Part shown: positions 1 to 8,618 of the stretch, piece by piece
Numbering within the stretch: the stretch's first letter is position 1
Layout of the letters: every line of letters starts with the position of its first letter
Source: Ralstonia pickettii
Lineage (GTDB): Bacteria > Pseudomonadota > Gammaproteobacteria > Burkholderiales > Burkholderiaceae
Assembly: GCF_001699815.1 (NCBI RefSeq)
Contig: NZ_MCGB01000002.1
Span: forward strand, 1-58,208
Direction: 5' to 3'
DNA length: 58,208 nucleotides
Notes under the pieces: model-generated
What the model was told of the DNA's origin: nothing
Seen by the model: only the letters and a program-made list of their open reading frames with translations
Databases searched by the model: none
Program-made: the position numbers and the translations under genes

Positions 1-3
1 AAG

Positions 4-46
4 GGAGGCAAACTCGCTGCGCTCAGACAAGCCTCCTTCCTTTTTT
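4..46 (+). terminator. Hairpin followed by a T run at the window edge
   Basis: GGAGGC (4-9) pairs with GCCTCC (31-36) around a 21-base loop, and a run of six T follows at 41-46. On the + strand this looks like an intrinsic terminator for a gene left of the window. The penicillin-binding protein gene to the right ends toward it on the opposite strand, so a bidirectional role is possible. The stem is short and the loop long, and the left context is cut off. Confidence 0.35.
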
Positions 47-141
47 CTCCCTGCAACAGAAATTCAAGGCGCCATCTAGGGCAGGGTACGGCCACACCGT
101 CTGGCGGCCTGCGTTGTCGCCGTCGGTTGTGCAGACTTTGC

Positions 142-3100
142 TCAATCCAGCTTCTGTTCCGGCGCCGTGGCCTGCGGCATTTTGCAGTTGAAGGCTGGCG
201 CCTCGTCTTGCAGGTCCAGGTGGTTCATCAGCGTGGGCGCCAGGACCTTGAGCACTTGCACCGTCAGGGCGCTGGTGAATTTGTACTTGGCCGCGTCTGC
301 GCCGGCTACGTAGGCGACGACGGTGCCGAAGTAGCGGTCTCCCAGATAGAAGACGAACGCGCCGGAGCGGCTGACGACCCGCTCGGAGATAAGGCCGCCG
401 CCGCGGCTAAAGGTTTTGAAGCGGTTGTCGCCGGTACCGGTCTTGCCGCCGATGGCGATGGGTTTGCCGTCCTTCTGGATGAACGTGCCGGAGATACGCT
501 TGGCGGTGCCGCCTTCGACGACGCCGGCCAGCGCGGATTTGACCAAGGGTGGAATCTCGGGCGGCAGCACGCGTTCTCCGGCGTTGGGGTCGCGGCAGAG
601 CATGACTTCGTAAGGCGTGTCGGCGGCGAAGCGCAGGCGGTCGATGCGTACGCTGGGCAGGCGGATGCCGTCGTTTTCGATGATGCCCATCAACTCCGCC
701 AGCGATGCCGGCCGGTCTGCCGATGCGCCGATGGCCGTGCCGTATGAGGGCACCAACGATTCGAACGGATACCCCAGCCGCTTCCACATCGCGTGAATCT
801 GCTGGAACGCCTCGATCTCCAGCATCTGCTTGATGCGCTTGTCTTGCGCGGCCTTGCGGTGCGATTGCAGCAGCCATTTATAGACGGACAGGCGCTCATC
901 TGCGCTTGCCTCGTTCACCTGCGTGAGCGTGGCTTGAGGATGGGTCCGCAGATACGCCACCAGCCACAGCTCCAGCGGATGCAGCCGGGCAATGTAGCCG
1001 CGGTCGGCCAGGTCGAAGCGTTGGACGGAATACTTCTCATACAGGTTGGTGAGTTCGGCCTCATCGAGCTTCGCGCCTGGCAGGTAGCTGCGGATGAATG
1101 CAGCGAGTTTTCCTGGTCCGGCCTCCGGGTCGATGCTGCGGTAGATGGTAGCCAGCCGCACCGGCGTGGCGCGCGTGCTTTGCACTAGGATGGCTTCACG
1201 CTCCCGGTCGGTCTTGCCTTTGTACTTGGTATAGAAGCGGCCCATGAAGAGCTTGCCTTCGCGGTCGGCAAAGCGTTGCAGGTAGACCTGTCGCTGTGGG
1301 GAATCGGGGTTGGTCAACGCCTCGGCGCCCGCATTGGGCAACTGGTGCTGAAAGTAGCGCGAGATGTCGCGCATGATCCGGACGAAGACGAGGTTGACGG
1401 AGTGCTTGAGCCCCTCGCGCACCGTGAAGTTCTGGGTGCCCTCCCATTTCTCGAAGTTTTCGAAACTCTGCATGCCGCCGCCGGTGGCAAACCACTCGCC
1501 GGCGTTGCCGGAGTATTTGCGCTCCATCGATGCATCGAGCATCGCCGTGAGCGACCGGTCTTGCGTGTGGGCGAGGTAGTCGACAGCCCAGCGCTCGATC
1601 GGGTTCTGCACGGGAATGTTGACCTTGCGCAGCGCCGCCACAGGTTGATCGGCGTAGCGCTTTTGCAACTCGGCCACGATCTGAAGGTACGTCACCAGCG
1701 TGCGCAGCTTGGCCGTTGAGCCCAGATCCAGCTTGACGCCCTCGTTGATATCGAACGGCTTGTCGAACGTATCGGCTTGCACCAGCACGCGGTTGCCGCC
1801 CTGCGCGCGTTCGTAGAGCGTGAAGCTGTAGGTCACGCCGCCCGGGTCGCCGCGCTCCAGCATCTTGTCGCCGACGAGGCCGGCGGCCTTGGCGCGGGCC
1901 GGGTCGCGCAGCTTGCGCAGCTCAGATGAGACATCGCGCTGCAACGGCGCGTCCAGCGTGCTGCTTGCGGTCAGGTCGAGCCGGTCGAGCGCATACATGC
2001 GCGAGATGCCAAGCATGCCCGCCAGGTTCACGCGTACGGCGTTCGTGCCTTTATGCTCCAGCGGCGGGGGCGGCACGCGCGTGTTCAGCGCCTGCTGCTT
2101 GAGCGACTGCGCAATCGCCGCATCGCGCAGCGCGGGCGGAATCACGCCGGACGCGGCCAGCACGCGCAGGTAGGCGTTGGTCAACGTCTCCAGCTCATCC
2201 AGGTTCTCAAGGTAATACGACGGCCGCCGCTGCGAGACCAGCAGGCTCAACGCTTCCTTGTAGGCCAGCGCACGGTCTGCGAGCGGCGCGGCCGACTGGG
2301 CCGCGAGCAATGCATTTACCTGGGCGAAGTCGCGTCCGTACCAGACCCACAGCGCATCGCCAATCCCCTGAATCTCGCCAAAGCCGGCGCGTGCGCCCAG
2401 TGGCACGGTGTTCAGGTAATCGACCGCGAGTTGGTGGCGCGCTGCAGTGGTGTCTTCGCCGTTCAGGTAAGCGCGGGCGGATGCGGAGAACATTTGCCGC
2501 AGCTTTTCGCTGGGCGATTCGGTGCGGCCTTCGGGCGAGTGGCGGTACTTCTCGATTTGCGTGGCGAGCGTGCTACCGCCCGGCGATTCATGCGCCGGGT
2601 CGACCGCGTGAAGGGCACGGTCCCAGACGGCGCGCGCGAGACGCGACCACTCCACGGCCGGGTTGCGCTTGGGGTATTCGGTCTGCAGCAGCGTGCGGTT
2701 TTCAATCGCCAGCAGCGAGTTGACGAGCAGCGGCGGCACCGACGCGAAACTGTCATACACGCGTTCGGGGTGCCGCACGCGGTAGATCGGGCGGCCATCG
2801 TCATCGAGCAATTCCAGGCCAGCCTGGTCCTTCTCGCGATAGGGCGGATTCATGCCGCTGTCCATGCGCGCGACCATCTCCTTGGATGGCACGGCCTGCT
2901 GGGCGACGATGTAGCCGCGCGAGCGCAGGCGGTCCAGAAAGGTGGGGAGATCGTGATAGCCGAGCCGCAGGTCGTAGGGGCCGGAGTTTGGATAGCGGGC
3001 CGAATTGTTCGGCCCGGGCTTGATGGGAAAGGTTTGCGACTTCGCCAGTTGCGCGAAGTAGCGGGCTTGCCAGGCGGAGGTGCGGAATTCGTGCGCGACA

Positions 3101-3177
3101 AGCAAGGCGGCCATCGCAAGCACCAGCGCCACGACGACGACCAATTTGATGATGATGGGGCGGCGTATTCTTTTCAC
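142..3177 (-). CDS. Bifunctional penicillin-binding protein (GT51 transglycosylase plus transpeptidase)
   Basis: About 1011 residues, predicted to polymerise and cross-link peptidoglycan from the periplasmic side of the inner membrane. A basic N-terminus and one hydrophobic anchor (about 8-28) come first. The glycosyltransferase 51 domain has its putative catalytic Glu in LLAIEN (about 159) and the GGSTLATQ motif (about 200). The transpeptidase domain has SxxK as STAK (about 487), SVN (about 593) and KTGTG (about 911), so both activities look intact. At over 1000 residues it is longer than typical PBP1A (about 850), with large inserts. I chose the GTG at 3177 because GGAG lies 9 bases upstream; a TTG at 3192 is the alternative. 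It is a single gene with no operon partner in view. Confidence 0.85.
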   Translation of the reverse strand: MKRIRRPIIIKLVVVVALVLAMAALLVAHEFRTSAWQARYFAQLAKSQTFPIKPGPNNSARYPNSGPYDLRLGYHDLPTFLDRLRSRGYIVAQQAVPSKEMVARMDSGMNPPYREKDQAGLELLDDDGRPIYRVRHPERVYDSFASVPPLLVNSLLAIENRTLLQTEYPKRNPAVEWSRLARAVWDRALHAVDPAHESPGGSTLATQIEKYRHSPEGRTESPSEKLRQMFSASARAYLNGEDTTAARHQLAVDYLNTVPLGARAGFGEIQGIGDALWVWYGRDFAQVNALLAAQSAAPLADRALAYKEALSLLVSQRRPSYYLENLDELETLTNAYLRVLAASGVIPPALRDAAIAQSLKQQALNTRVPPPPLEHKGTNAVRVNLAGMLGISRMYALDRLDLTASSTLDAPLQRDVSSELRKLRDPARAKAAGLVGDKMLERGDPGGVTYSFTLYERAQGGNRVLVQADTFDKPFDINEGVKLDLGSTAKLRTLVTYLQIVAELQKRYADQPVAALRKVNIPVQNPIERWAVDYLAHTQDRSLTAMLDASMERKYSGNAGEWFATGGGMQSFENFEKWEGTQNFTVREGLKHSVNLVFVRIMRDISRYFQHQLPNAGAEALTNPDSPQRQVYLQRFADREGKLFMGRFYTKYKGKTDREREAILVQSTRATPVRLATIYRSIDPEAGPGKLAAFIRSYLPGAKLDEAELTNLYEKYSVQRFDLADRGYIARLHPLELWLVAYLRTHPQATLTQVNEASADERLSVYKWLLQSHRKAAQDKRIKQMLEIEAFQQIHAMWKRLGYPFESLVPSYGTAIGASADRPASLAELMGIIENDGIRLPSVRIDRLRFAADTPYEVMLCRDPNAGERVLPPEIPPLVKSALAGVVEGGTAKRISGTFIQKDGKPIAIGGKTGTGDNRFKTFSRGGGLISERVVSRSGAFVFYLGDRYFGTVVAYVAGADAAKYKFTSALTVQVLKVLAPTLMNHLDLQDEAPAFNCKMPQATAPEQKLD

Positions 3178-3280
3178 TCGCTTGCGCTCCAATCGCAGGC
3201 GAACGGGCGCCTTGCTTCAATCTAGCCCATGCGGCCGTCGTGTCCAGCGGCTTGTAACTTGGGAGCCGCCATTGCAAGCC

Positions 3281-4192
3281 TTACGAGGGCACGTAATACG
3301 GGATTTTCTGCTCGTCGTACAACCGATACGTCAGCGCCAGCATGGCCTGGATGTCTTCAGACTCATCGAGCAGCCGCGCGCTGAAGATAATGGGCGAGAC
3401 CAATTGCGGATCGTCGAGTTCCATGTAGCAGACATCTTCGCGCCGCAGGCCCGCCACACTGCGCGGCACCACCGATACCCCTTCGCCTGCGGCGACCAAC
3501 CCCAAGGCAATTTGCAATTCCCGTGCCTCGTAGATCTTGCTGGGTTCCAGCGCGCGATCGTGGAAGAGGGCGAGCACCTGATCGGCATAGCTCGGACGCG
3601 GTGTGCGCGGGTAAATGATGAGCGTGTCGCCGACAAGGTCGCGCAGGGATGCGGTTGTCCTGCCGTCCAGCAGCGCATGGCCGGACGGCAGCGCGACGAT
3701 CAGCCGTTCATCGCGCAGGAGGATGCGTCGCACGTTTGGATCTTCATAGCGTATGCGCCCAAACCCGACATCGATGCGGCCGTCCTTGAGCGCCTGGATC
3801 TGGTCCATGGTCGTCATCTCGTGCATGGTCAGATCGACCATCGGGTACTCCGCGCGAAAGCGCCGGATGACCTTCGGCAGCATCCCATACAGCGTTGATG
3901 CCACGAAGCCGATGGACAGGCGCCGCTCGATCTGGCCGACGCGCTGTGTCATCGAGGCGAGTTCGGCCGTCTGCGCGAGCAGTTGCCGCGCGTGCGCGTG
4001 AAAGAAGCGGCCGGCTTCGGTCAGCTTGAGCGGGCGGCTGCCGCGCTCGAACAACAGCACGCCGACTTCCTCTTCCAACTGCTGAATCTGCCGCGAGAGC
4101 GGCGGCTGCGCGATGTGCAGCCGTTCAGCGGCACGGGTGAAATTCAGCTCTTCAGCGACGGCAACGAAGTAGCGAAGGTGGCGTAGCTCCAT
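3281..4192 (-). CDS. catR: LysR-type regulator of the cat-ben operon (CatR/BenM-like)
   Basis: A 303-residue LysR-family activator with an N-terminal winged HTH (about 1-60, including TRAAERLHIAQPPLSRQIQQ) and a substrate-binding-like effector domain (about 90-290). It is divergent from catB, separated by 111 bases. That gap contains two ATAC-N7-GTAT-type sites, the known recognition pattern of CatM/BenM regulators that respond to cis,cis-muconate and, for BenM, benzoate. One site ends five bases from this gene's start codon, suggesting autoregulation. No second ben regulator is present, so this protein probably controls both cat and ben genes. Whether the inducer is muconate alone or also benzoate cannot be told from sequence. 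Confidence 0.9.
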   Translation of the reverse strand: MELRHLRYFVAVAEELNFTRAAERLHIAQPPLSRQIQQLEEEVGVLLFERGSRPLKLTEAGRFFHAHARQLLAQTAELASMTQRVGQIERRLSIGFVASTLYGMLPKVIRRFRAEYPMVDLTMHEMTTMDQIQALKDGRIDVGFGRIRYEDPNVRRILLRDERLIVALPSGHALLDGRTTASLRDLVGDTLIIYPRTPRPSYADQVLALFHDRALEPSKIYEARELQIALGLVAAGEGVSVVPRSVAGLRREDVCYMELDDPQLVSPIIFSARLLDESEDIQAMLALTYRLYDEQKIPYYVPS

Positions 4193-4196
4193 TCTT

Positions 4197-4211
4197 ATAC
4201 CTCTGGAGTAT
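4197..4211. promoter_or_regulatory. CatM/BenM-type operator, site 1
   Basis: ATAC (4197-4200), seven bases, GTAT (4208-4211): an exact match to the ATAC-N7-GTAT dyad bound by CatM and BenM. It lies just upstream of the catR start codon, in the usual place of the high-affinity recognition site. Confidence 0.75.
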
Positions 4212-4218
4212 GAAACTG

Positions 4219-4233
4219 ATACTAAATCAGTGT
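4219..4233. promoter_or_regulatory. CatM/BenM-type operator, site 2 (ATAC-N7-GTGT)
   Basis: ATAC (4219-4222), seven bases, GTGT (4230-4233): one mismatch from the consensus dyad. It starts 22 bases after site 1, about two helical turns, and abuts the putative catB -35 element. This fits the activation-site position for a LysR tetramer. Confidence 0.65.
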
Positions 4234-4262
4234 TGGACGTGACAATTCGCGCTGCGTAATCT
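4233..4262 (+). promoter_or_regulatory. Putative sigma-70 promoter of the cat-ben operon
   Basis: TTGGAC (4233-4238), an 18-base spacer, and TAATCT (4257-4262). The -35 overlaps the end of operator site 2. The predicted transcript starts about 35 bases before catB. Confidence 0.5.
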
Positions 4263-4303
4263 GGTTCCCACGTTGATAGCAGTTCTTCTGATACCTGGAA
4301 AAC

Positions 4304-5413
4304 ATGATTCGCTCGATCGAGGCAATTCTAGTGGATGTGCCCACCATCCGTCCGCACAAACTGTCCGTCGCCACCATGCACACGCAGACGCTCGTCCTCG
4401 TGCGAGTGTGCTGCGAAGACGGCATCGAAGGCTGGGGCGAGGCCACCACTATTGGCGGCCTCAACTACGGCGAAGAGAGCCCCGAGAGCATCAAGGTCAA
4501 CATCGACACGCACATCGCGCCGCTGCTGATCGGCATGGAGGCGCGCAATGTGGCGGCAGCCATGGCTCGCGTGCGCAAGACCATCCAGGGCAACCGCTTT
4601 GCCAAGTGCGCGCTGGAAACAGCGCTGCTGGACGCGCAGGCCCGCCGGCTTGGTGTGCCGCTGTCAGAACTGCTGGGCGGCCGGCTACGCGATGCGCTGC
4701 CGGTGGCCTGGACGCTCGCCAGTGGCGACACGAAGAAGGACATTGCCGAGGCAGAAGCGATGCTGGCTGAGCGCCGCCACCGCATCTTCAAGCTGAAGAT
4801 CGGCTTGCGCCCGGTAGCAGACGATGTGGCCCATGTACTGGCCATCAAACGGGCGCTGGGCGATGCCGTGAGCGTGCGCGTGGACGTCAATCAGGCCTGG
4901 AGCGAGCTCGACGCCGCCAATGGCATCGCCGCGTTGCAGGCCGGCGGCATCGACCTGATCGAGCAACCGGTGCGCGCAGAAAACCGCGCCGCGCTGGAGC
5001 GCCTCGCCCGCCAGTTCGCCGTGCCGATGATGGCCGATGAGGCACTGCACGGTCCGCTGGATGCCTTCGAACTGGCGTGCAGCGCGAGCGCCGACGTCTT
5101 TGCCGTGAAGATCGCGCAGTCCGGCGGGTTGGTTCCGGCCATGCAGGTCGCCGCCATCGCGCAGCTTGCGGGCATCAGCCTCTACGGCGGAACTATGCTG
5201 GAAGGGGCAGTCGGCACAGCAGCGTCGGCCCACGTGTTTTCCACCTTTGGCGAGCTGCAGTTCGGCACCGAGCTGTTCGGCCCCTTGTTGCTCACGCAAG
5301 AACTGCTGACCGAGCCGCTGCAATACCGCGACTTCATGTTGCAGGTGCCGACCGGCCCCGGCCTGGGCATCGAGATCGATCACGACAAGCTGGCGCGCCT
5401 GCGCCGCCAATAA
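4304..5413 (+). CDS. catB: Muconate cycloisomerase
   Basis: A 369-residue enolase-superfamily enzyme that converts cis,cis-muconate to muconolactone in the catechol ortho-cleavage pathway. The KLKIG segment (about 163-167) supplies the paired catalytic lysines. Metal ligands are visible as Asp in VRVDVNQAW, Glu in LIEQP and Asp in MADEA, and the opposing Lys is in VKIAQSGG. Full family length. It is first in the long cat-ben operon and catC follows after 36 bases. The MLE subgroup also contains chloromuconate cycloisomerases. The benABCD context makes the non-chlorinated substrate the sensible reading. Confidence 0.93.
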   Translation: MIRSIEAILVDVPTIRPHKLSVATMHTQTLVLVRVCCEDGIEGWGEATTIGGLNYGEESPESIKVNIDTHIAPLLIGMEARNVAAAMARVRKTIQGNRFAKCALETALLDAQARRLGVPLSELLGGRLRDALPVAWTLASGDTKKDIAEAEAMLAERRHRIFKLKIGLRPVADDVAHVLAIKRALGDAVSVRVDVNQAWSELDAANGIAALQAGGIDLIEQPVRAENRAALERLARQFAVPMMADEALHGPLDAFELACSASADVFAVKIAQSGGLVPAMQVAAIAQLAGISLYGGTMLEGAVGTAASAHVFSTFGELQFGTELFGPLLLTQELLTEPLQYRDFMLQVPTGPGLGIEIDHDKLARLRRQ

Positions 5414-5449
5414 CAACCGCCTTACCAAGACACCGCCAAGGAAACCACG

Positions 5450-5740
5450 ATGCTGTTCCACGTCCGCATGGATGTCCGCCTGCCGGCCGACATGCCCGCC
5501 GATGTCGCCAACGAGATCAAGGCGCGCGAAAAGGCCTACTCGCAAGATCTGCAGCGCAGCGGCAAGTGGCGCCACATCTGGCGCTTGGTTGGCGAGTACG
5601 CGAACTACAGCGTCTTCGACGTGCAGAGCAATGCTGAACTGCACGACATCCTGACGGCGCTGCCGCTGTTTCCGTACATGGAGATTTCCGTGACACCGCT
5701 GTGCCGTCATCCGTCGTCAGTTCACAGCGACGACGCTTGA
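5450..5740 (+). CDS. catC: Muconolactone delta-isomerase
   Basis: A 96-residue small ferredoxin-fold enzyme that isomerises muconolactone to 3-oxoadipate enol-lactone. The N-terminal MLFHVRMDVRLP and the internal YSVFDVQSNAELHDILTALP are characteristic of CatC. Its length fits the family, which forms a decamer. An AAGGAA ribosome-binding site precedes the ATG. catB lies 36 bases upstream and catA 35 bases downstream. The next enzyme, enol-lactone hydrolase, is not in the window, so the pathway must be completed by genes elsewhere. Confidence 0.95.
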   Translation: MLFHVRMDVRLPADMPADVANEIKAREKAYSQDLQRSGKWRHIWRLVGEYANYSVFDVQSNAELHDILTALPLFPYMEISVTPLCRHPSSVHSDDA

Positions 5741-5775
5741 GACATTCCCTAGAAAACCACGTGGAGACACCCATC

Positions 5776-6711
5776 ATGAACGTGCGCGTATTCCAAACGA
5801 AAGAAGTGCAGGACCTGCTGAAGGCCGCTACCAACCTGGATGGCAACGAAGGTAACGCCCGCCTGAAGCAGATCACCCACCGCTTGCTGGCGGACCTGTT
5901 CAAGGCCATCGACGATCTCGACATCACGCCGGATGAAGTCTGGGCCGGCATCAACTATCTGAACAAGCTTGGCCAGGACGGAGAGGCTGCATTGCTGGCT
6001 GCCGGCGTGGGCCTGGAGAAGTATCTCGACATCCGCATGGACGCCGCCGATGAGGCGCTTGGTCTCAATGGCGGGACGCCTCGCACGATCGAAGGCCCGC
6101 TGTACGTGGCGGGCGCAACGGTGCGCGATGGCGTGTCCCGCATCGACGTTGATCCGGACCCCGCCGCAGGCCCGTTGATCATTCACGGCACGGTAACCGG
6201 CCAGGACGGCAAGCCGGTCGCCGGCGCCTTGGTCGAGTGCTGGCATGCGAATTCGAACGGCTTCTACTCGCACTTTGACCCGACCGGCGAGCAGAGCCCG
6301 TTCAACCTGCGCGGCGCGGTCCGGACCGGTGCCGACGGCAAATACGAATTCCGCACGCTCATGCCCGTGGGCTACGGCTGCCCGCCAGCGGGTGCGACCC
6401 AGCAACTGCTGAACGGACTGGCCCGCCATGGCAACCGGCCGGCGCACGTGCACTTCTTCGTCACGAGCGATGGCCACCGCAAGCTGACGACGCAATTCAA
6501 CATCGAAGGCGACCCGCTGATCTGGGACGACTTTGCCTACGCCACCCGTGAAGAACTGATTCCGCACGTGGTTGATAAAACCGGCGGCGCCGCATTCGAC
6601 CTCAAGACCGATGCGTACAAGGACATCGAATTCAACGTCGTGCTGACGCCGCTGGTGCAGGGCAAGGACAACCAGCGCGTGAACCGCCTGCGTGCTTCGG
6701 CCGAGGCCTGA
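5776..6711 (+). CDS. catA: Catechol 1,2-dioxygenase
   Basis: A 311-residue intradiol dioxygenase that cleaves catechol to cis,cis-muconate using non-haem Fe(III). An N-terminal helical dimerisation domain (about 1-100) precedes the dioxygenase C domain. Iron ligands are visible as Tyr in GPLYVAGA, Tyr in PVGYGCPP and two His in RPAHVHFF. An in-frame GTG-type upstream extension exists, but the ATG at 5776 has a GTGGAGAC ribosome-binding site and gives the usual [16 protein letters not shown] start. The gene sits between catC and benA, so catechol from BenD is channelled at once into ring cleavage. Confidence 0.95.
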   Translation: MNVRVFQTKEVQDLLKAATNLDGNEGNARLKQITHRLLADLFKAIDDLDITPDEVWAGINYLNKLGQDGEAALLAAGVGLEKYLDIRMDAADEALGLNGGTPRTIEGPLYVAGATVRDGVSRIDVDPDPAAGPLIIHGTVTGQDGKPVAGALVECWHANSNGFYSHFDPTGEQSPFNLRGAVRTGADGKYEFRTLMPVGYGCPPAGATQQLLNGLARHGNRPAHVHFFVTSDGHRKLTTQFNIEGDPLIWDDFAYATREELIPHVVDKTGGAAFDLKTDAYKDIEFNVVLTPLVQGKDNQRVNRLRASAEA

Positions 6712-6739
6712 GACCCAAGACCTCAACGTGGAGACGACC

Positions 6740-8098
6740 ATGTCCGCCTTGATCGACAAAGCCAACGAACTGGATCACCTGCTCTCAACCGCGGTGGTGG
6801 ATGACGAAGAGGCGGGCATCTTCCGCTGCCGCCGAGACATCTTCACCAACCCCGATCTGTTCGAACTGGAGATGAAGCACATCTTCGAGAACAACTGGGT
6901 GTATCTCGCGCACGAAAGCCAGATTCCGAACAACAACGATTACTACACCACGTGGATCGGTCGCCAGCCGATCGTCATCACCCGCGACAAGACGGGTGAG
7001 CTGAACGCGGTCATCAACGCCTGCGCACACAAGGGCGCGATGCTCTGCCGTCGGAAGCACGGCAACAAGGGCAGCTTCACGTGCCCGTTCCACGGCTGGA
7101 CGTTCTCCAACACCGGCAAGCTGCTCAAGGTGAAGGACGAGAAGACCACCGAGTATCCGGTGCAGTTCAACACGCACGGGTCGCACGATCTGAAAAAGGT
7201 CGCGCGGTTCGAGAACTATCGCGGCTTCCTGTTCGGCAGCCTCAACGCCGATGTGCAACCGCTCGAAACCTACCTTGGCGAAGCGCGCGTGATCATCGAC
7301 CAGATCGTCGACCAAGCGCCCGAAGGCCTGGAATTGCTGCGCGGCAACTCCACGTACGTCTATGACGGCAACTGGAAGATGCAGATGGAGAACGGCTGCG
7401 ACGGCTACCACGTCAGCACCGTGCACTGGAACTACGCCGCAACGATGGGCCGGCGCAAGGAAGGTGGCACCCAGGCCGTGGATGCGAACAGCTGGAGCAA
7501 GTCGGTGGCGGGCGTCTACGGGTTCGAGCATGGCCACATCCTGCTGTGGACCAGGACGATGAACCCGGAAGTGCGGCCCGTCTATGCGCACCGTGACGAA
7601 ATCAAGGCGCGCGTAGGCGACATCAAAGCGGACTTCATCGTCAACCAGACCCGCAACCTGTGCCTGTATCCGAACGTGTTCCTGATGGATCAGTTCAGCA
7701 CGCAGATTCGCGTGGTACGCCCGATCAGTGTCGACAAGACCGAGGTCTCGATCTTCTGTTTCGCGCCGAAGGGCGAGAGCGCGACCGACCGCGCAACGCG
7801 CATCCGCCAGTACGAGGATTTCTTCAACGTCACCGGCATGGGCACCGCCGACGACCTCGAAGAGTTCCGCGCCTGCCAGAACGGCTATGCCGGCACCACT
7901 GCGCTGTGGAACGACCTGTCGCGCGGCGCACCGCTGTGGGTGCACGGCCCCGACGAGAACGCCACCAAGATGGGCCTGAAGCCGCTTATCTCGGGTGAAC
8001 GCAGTGAAGACGAGGGGCTGTTCGTCTGCCAGCACGAATATTGGGTACAAGTCATGCGCGAGGCTCTGAAGAAAGAAAGCGAAGGAGTGGCGGCATGA
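6740..8098 (+). CDS. benA: Benzoate 1,2-dioxygenase large (alpha) subunit
   Basis: A 452-residue Rieske oxygenase catalytic subunit. With BenB it dihydroxylates benzoate to the 1,2-cis-diol carboxylate. The Rieske ligands are in CAHKGAMLC (Cys, His) and CPFHGW (Cys, His) near residues 95-120. The mononuclear iron is bound by two His in GYHVSTVHW (about 220) and an Asp in FLMDQ. The start at 6740 follows GTGGAGACG; an in-frame upstream codon is unlikely because it overlaps the end of catA. Its stop overlaps the benB start (ATGA). A toluate or anthranilate oxygenase is the main alternative, but the neighbours favour benzoate. Confidence 0.94.
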   Translation: MSALIDKANELDHLLSTAVVDDEEAGIFRCRRDIFTNPDLFELEMKHIFENNWVYLAHESQIPNNNDYYTTWIGRQPIVITRDKTGELNAVINACAHKGAMLCRRKHGNKGSFTCPFHGWTFSNTGKLLKVKDEKTTEYPVQFNTHGSHDLKKVARFENYRGFLFGSLNADVQPLETYLGEARVIIDQIVDQAPEGLELLRGNSTYVYDGNWKMQMENGCDGYHVSTVHWNYAATMGRRKEGGTQAVDANSWSKSVAGVYGFEHGHILLWTRTMNPEVRPVYAHRDEIKARVGDIKADFIVNQTRNLCLYPNVFLMDQFSTQIRVVRPISVDKTEVSIFCFAPKGESATDRATRIRQYEDFFNVTGMGTADDLEEFRACQNGYAGTTALWNDLSRGAPLWVHGPDENATKMGLKPLISGERSEDEGLFVCQHEYWVQVMREALKKESEGVAA

Positions 8099-8583
8099 GC
8101 TCCAATTACCACAACATCTGCGCGGCTCTGTACCGTGAAGCGCGGCTGCTCGACGACCGCCAGTGGGACGCTTGGCTGGAGTGCTACGCGGAGGACGTCA
8201 CCTACTGGATGCCGGCATGGGATGACGATGACCAGCTGACCGACGACCCGCAAAGCCAGATCTCGCTGATGTACTACGCCAATCGCTGCGGGCTGGAGGA
8301 TCGCGTCTTCCGTATCAAGACCGAGCGCAGCGGCGCGTCCACGCCGGAACCGCGAACCAGCCACACCGTCACCAACGTGGAAGTCCTGGCCGAACGCGGC
8401 GATGAAGTCGACGTGCGCTACAACTTTCACACACTCAGCCACCGATACAAAACCACCGATCACTTCTTCGGCACGATGTTCGTCACCCTGCGCCGCGCCG
8501 GCGAAGGTTTCCTGATCGCATCCAAGAAGATCGTCCTGAAGAACGACTACATCCGGCAGGTGCTCGACGTCTATCACGTCTGA
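8095..8583 (+). CDS. benB: Benzoate 1,2-dioxygenase small (beta) subunit
   Basis: A 162-residue ring-hydroxylating dioxygenase beta subunit with the NTF2-like fold, the structural partner of BenA. It starts with ATG at 8095, overlapping the benA stop by four bases. This ATGA overlap implies translational coupling and a 1:1 ratio. Recognisable segments are the N-terminal [19 protein letters not shown] and the C-terminal [11 protein letters not shown]. Typical length for BenB or XylY. Confidence 0.94.
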   Translation: MSSNYHNICAALYREARLLDDRQWDAWLECYAEDVTYWMPAWDDDDQLTDDPQSQISLMYYANRCGLEDRVFRIKTERSGASTPEPRTSHTVTNVEVLAERGDEVDVRYNFHTLSHRYKTTDHFFGTMFVTLRRAGEGFLIASKKIVLKNDYIRQVLDVYHV

Positions 8584-8618
8584 CGAGCACACCCGTATCC
8601 AAGGCAGTGAGGTATTCC

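Noticed and set aside
2053-3225. A 390-codon + strand ORF opposite the penicillin-binding protein
   Set aside because: Antisense to a gene with complete PBP motifs; the translation is Arg/Gln/Val-rich with no domain, a typical high-GC shadow.
5701-5775. A 25-codon upstream extension of catA
   Set aside because: It overlaps the end of catC and lacks a ribosome-binding site; the ATG at 5776 is well placed.
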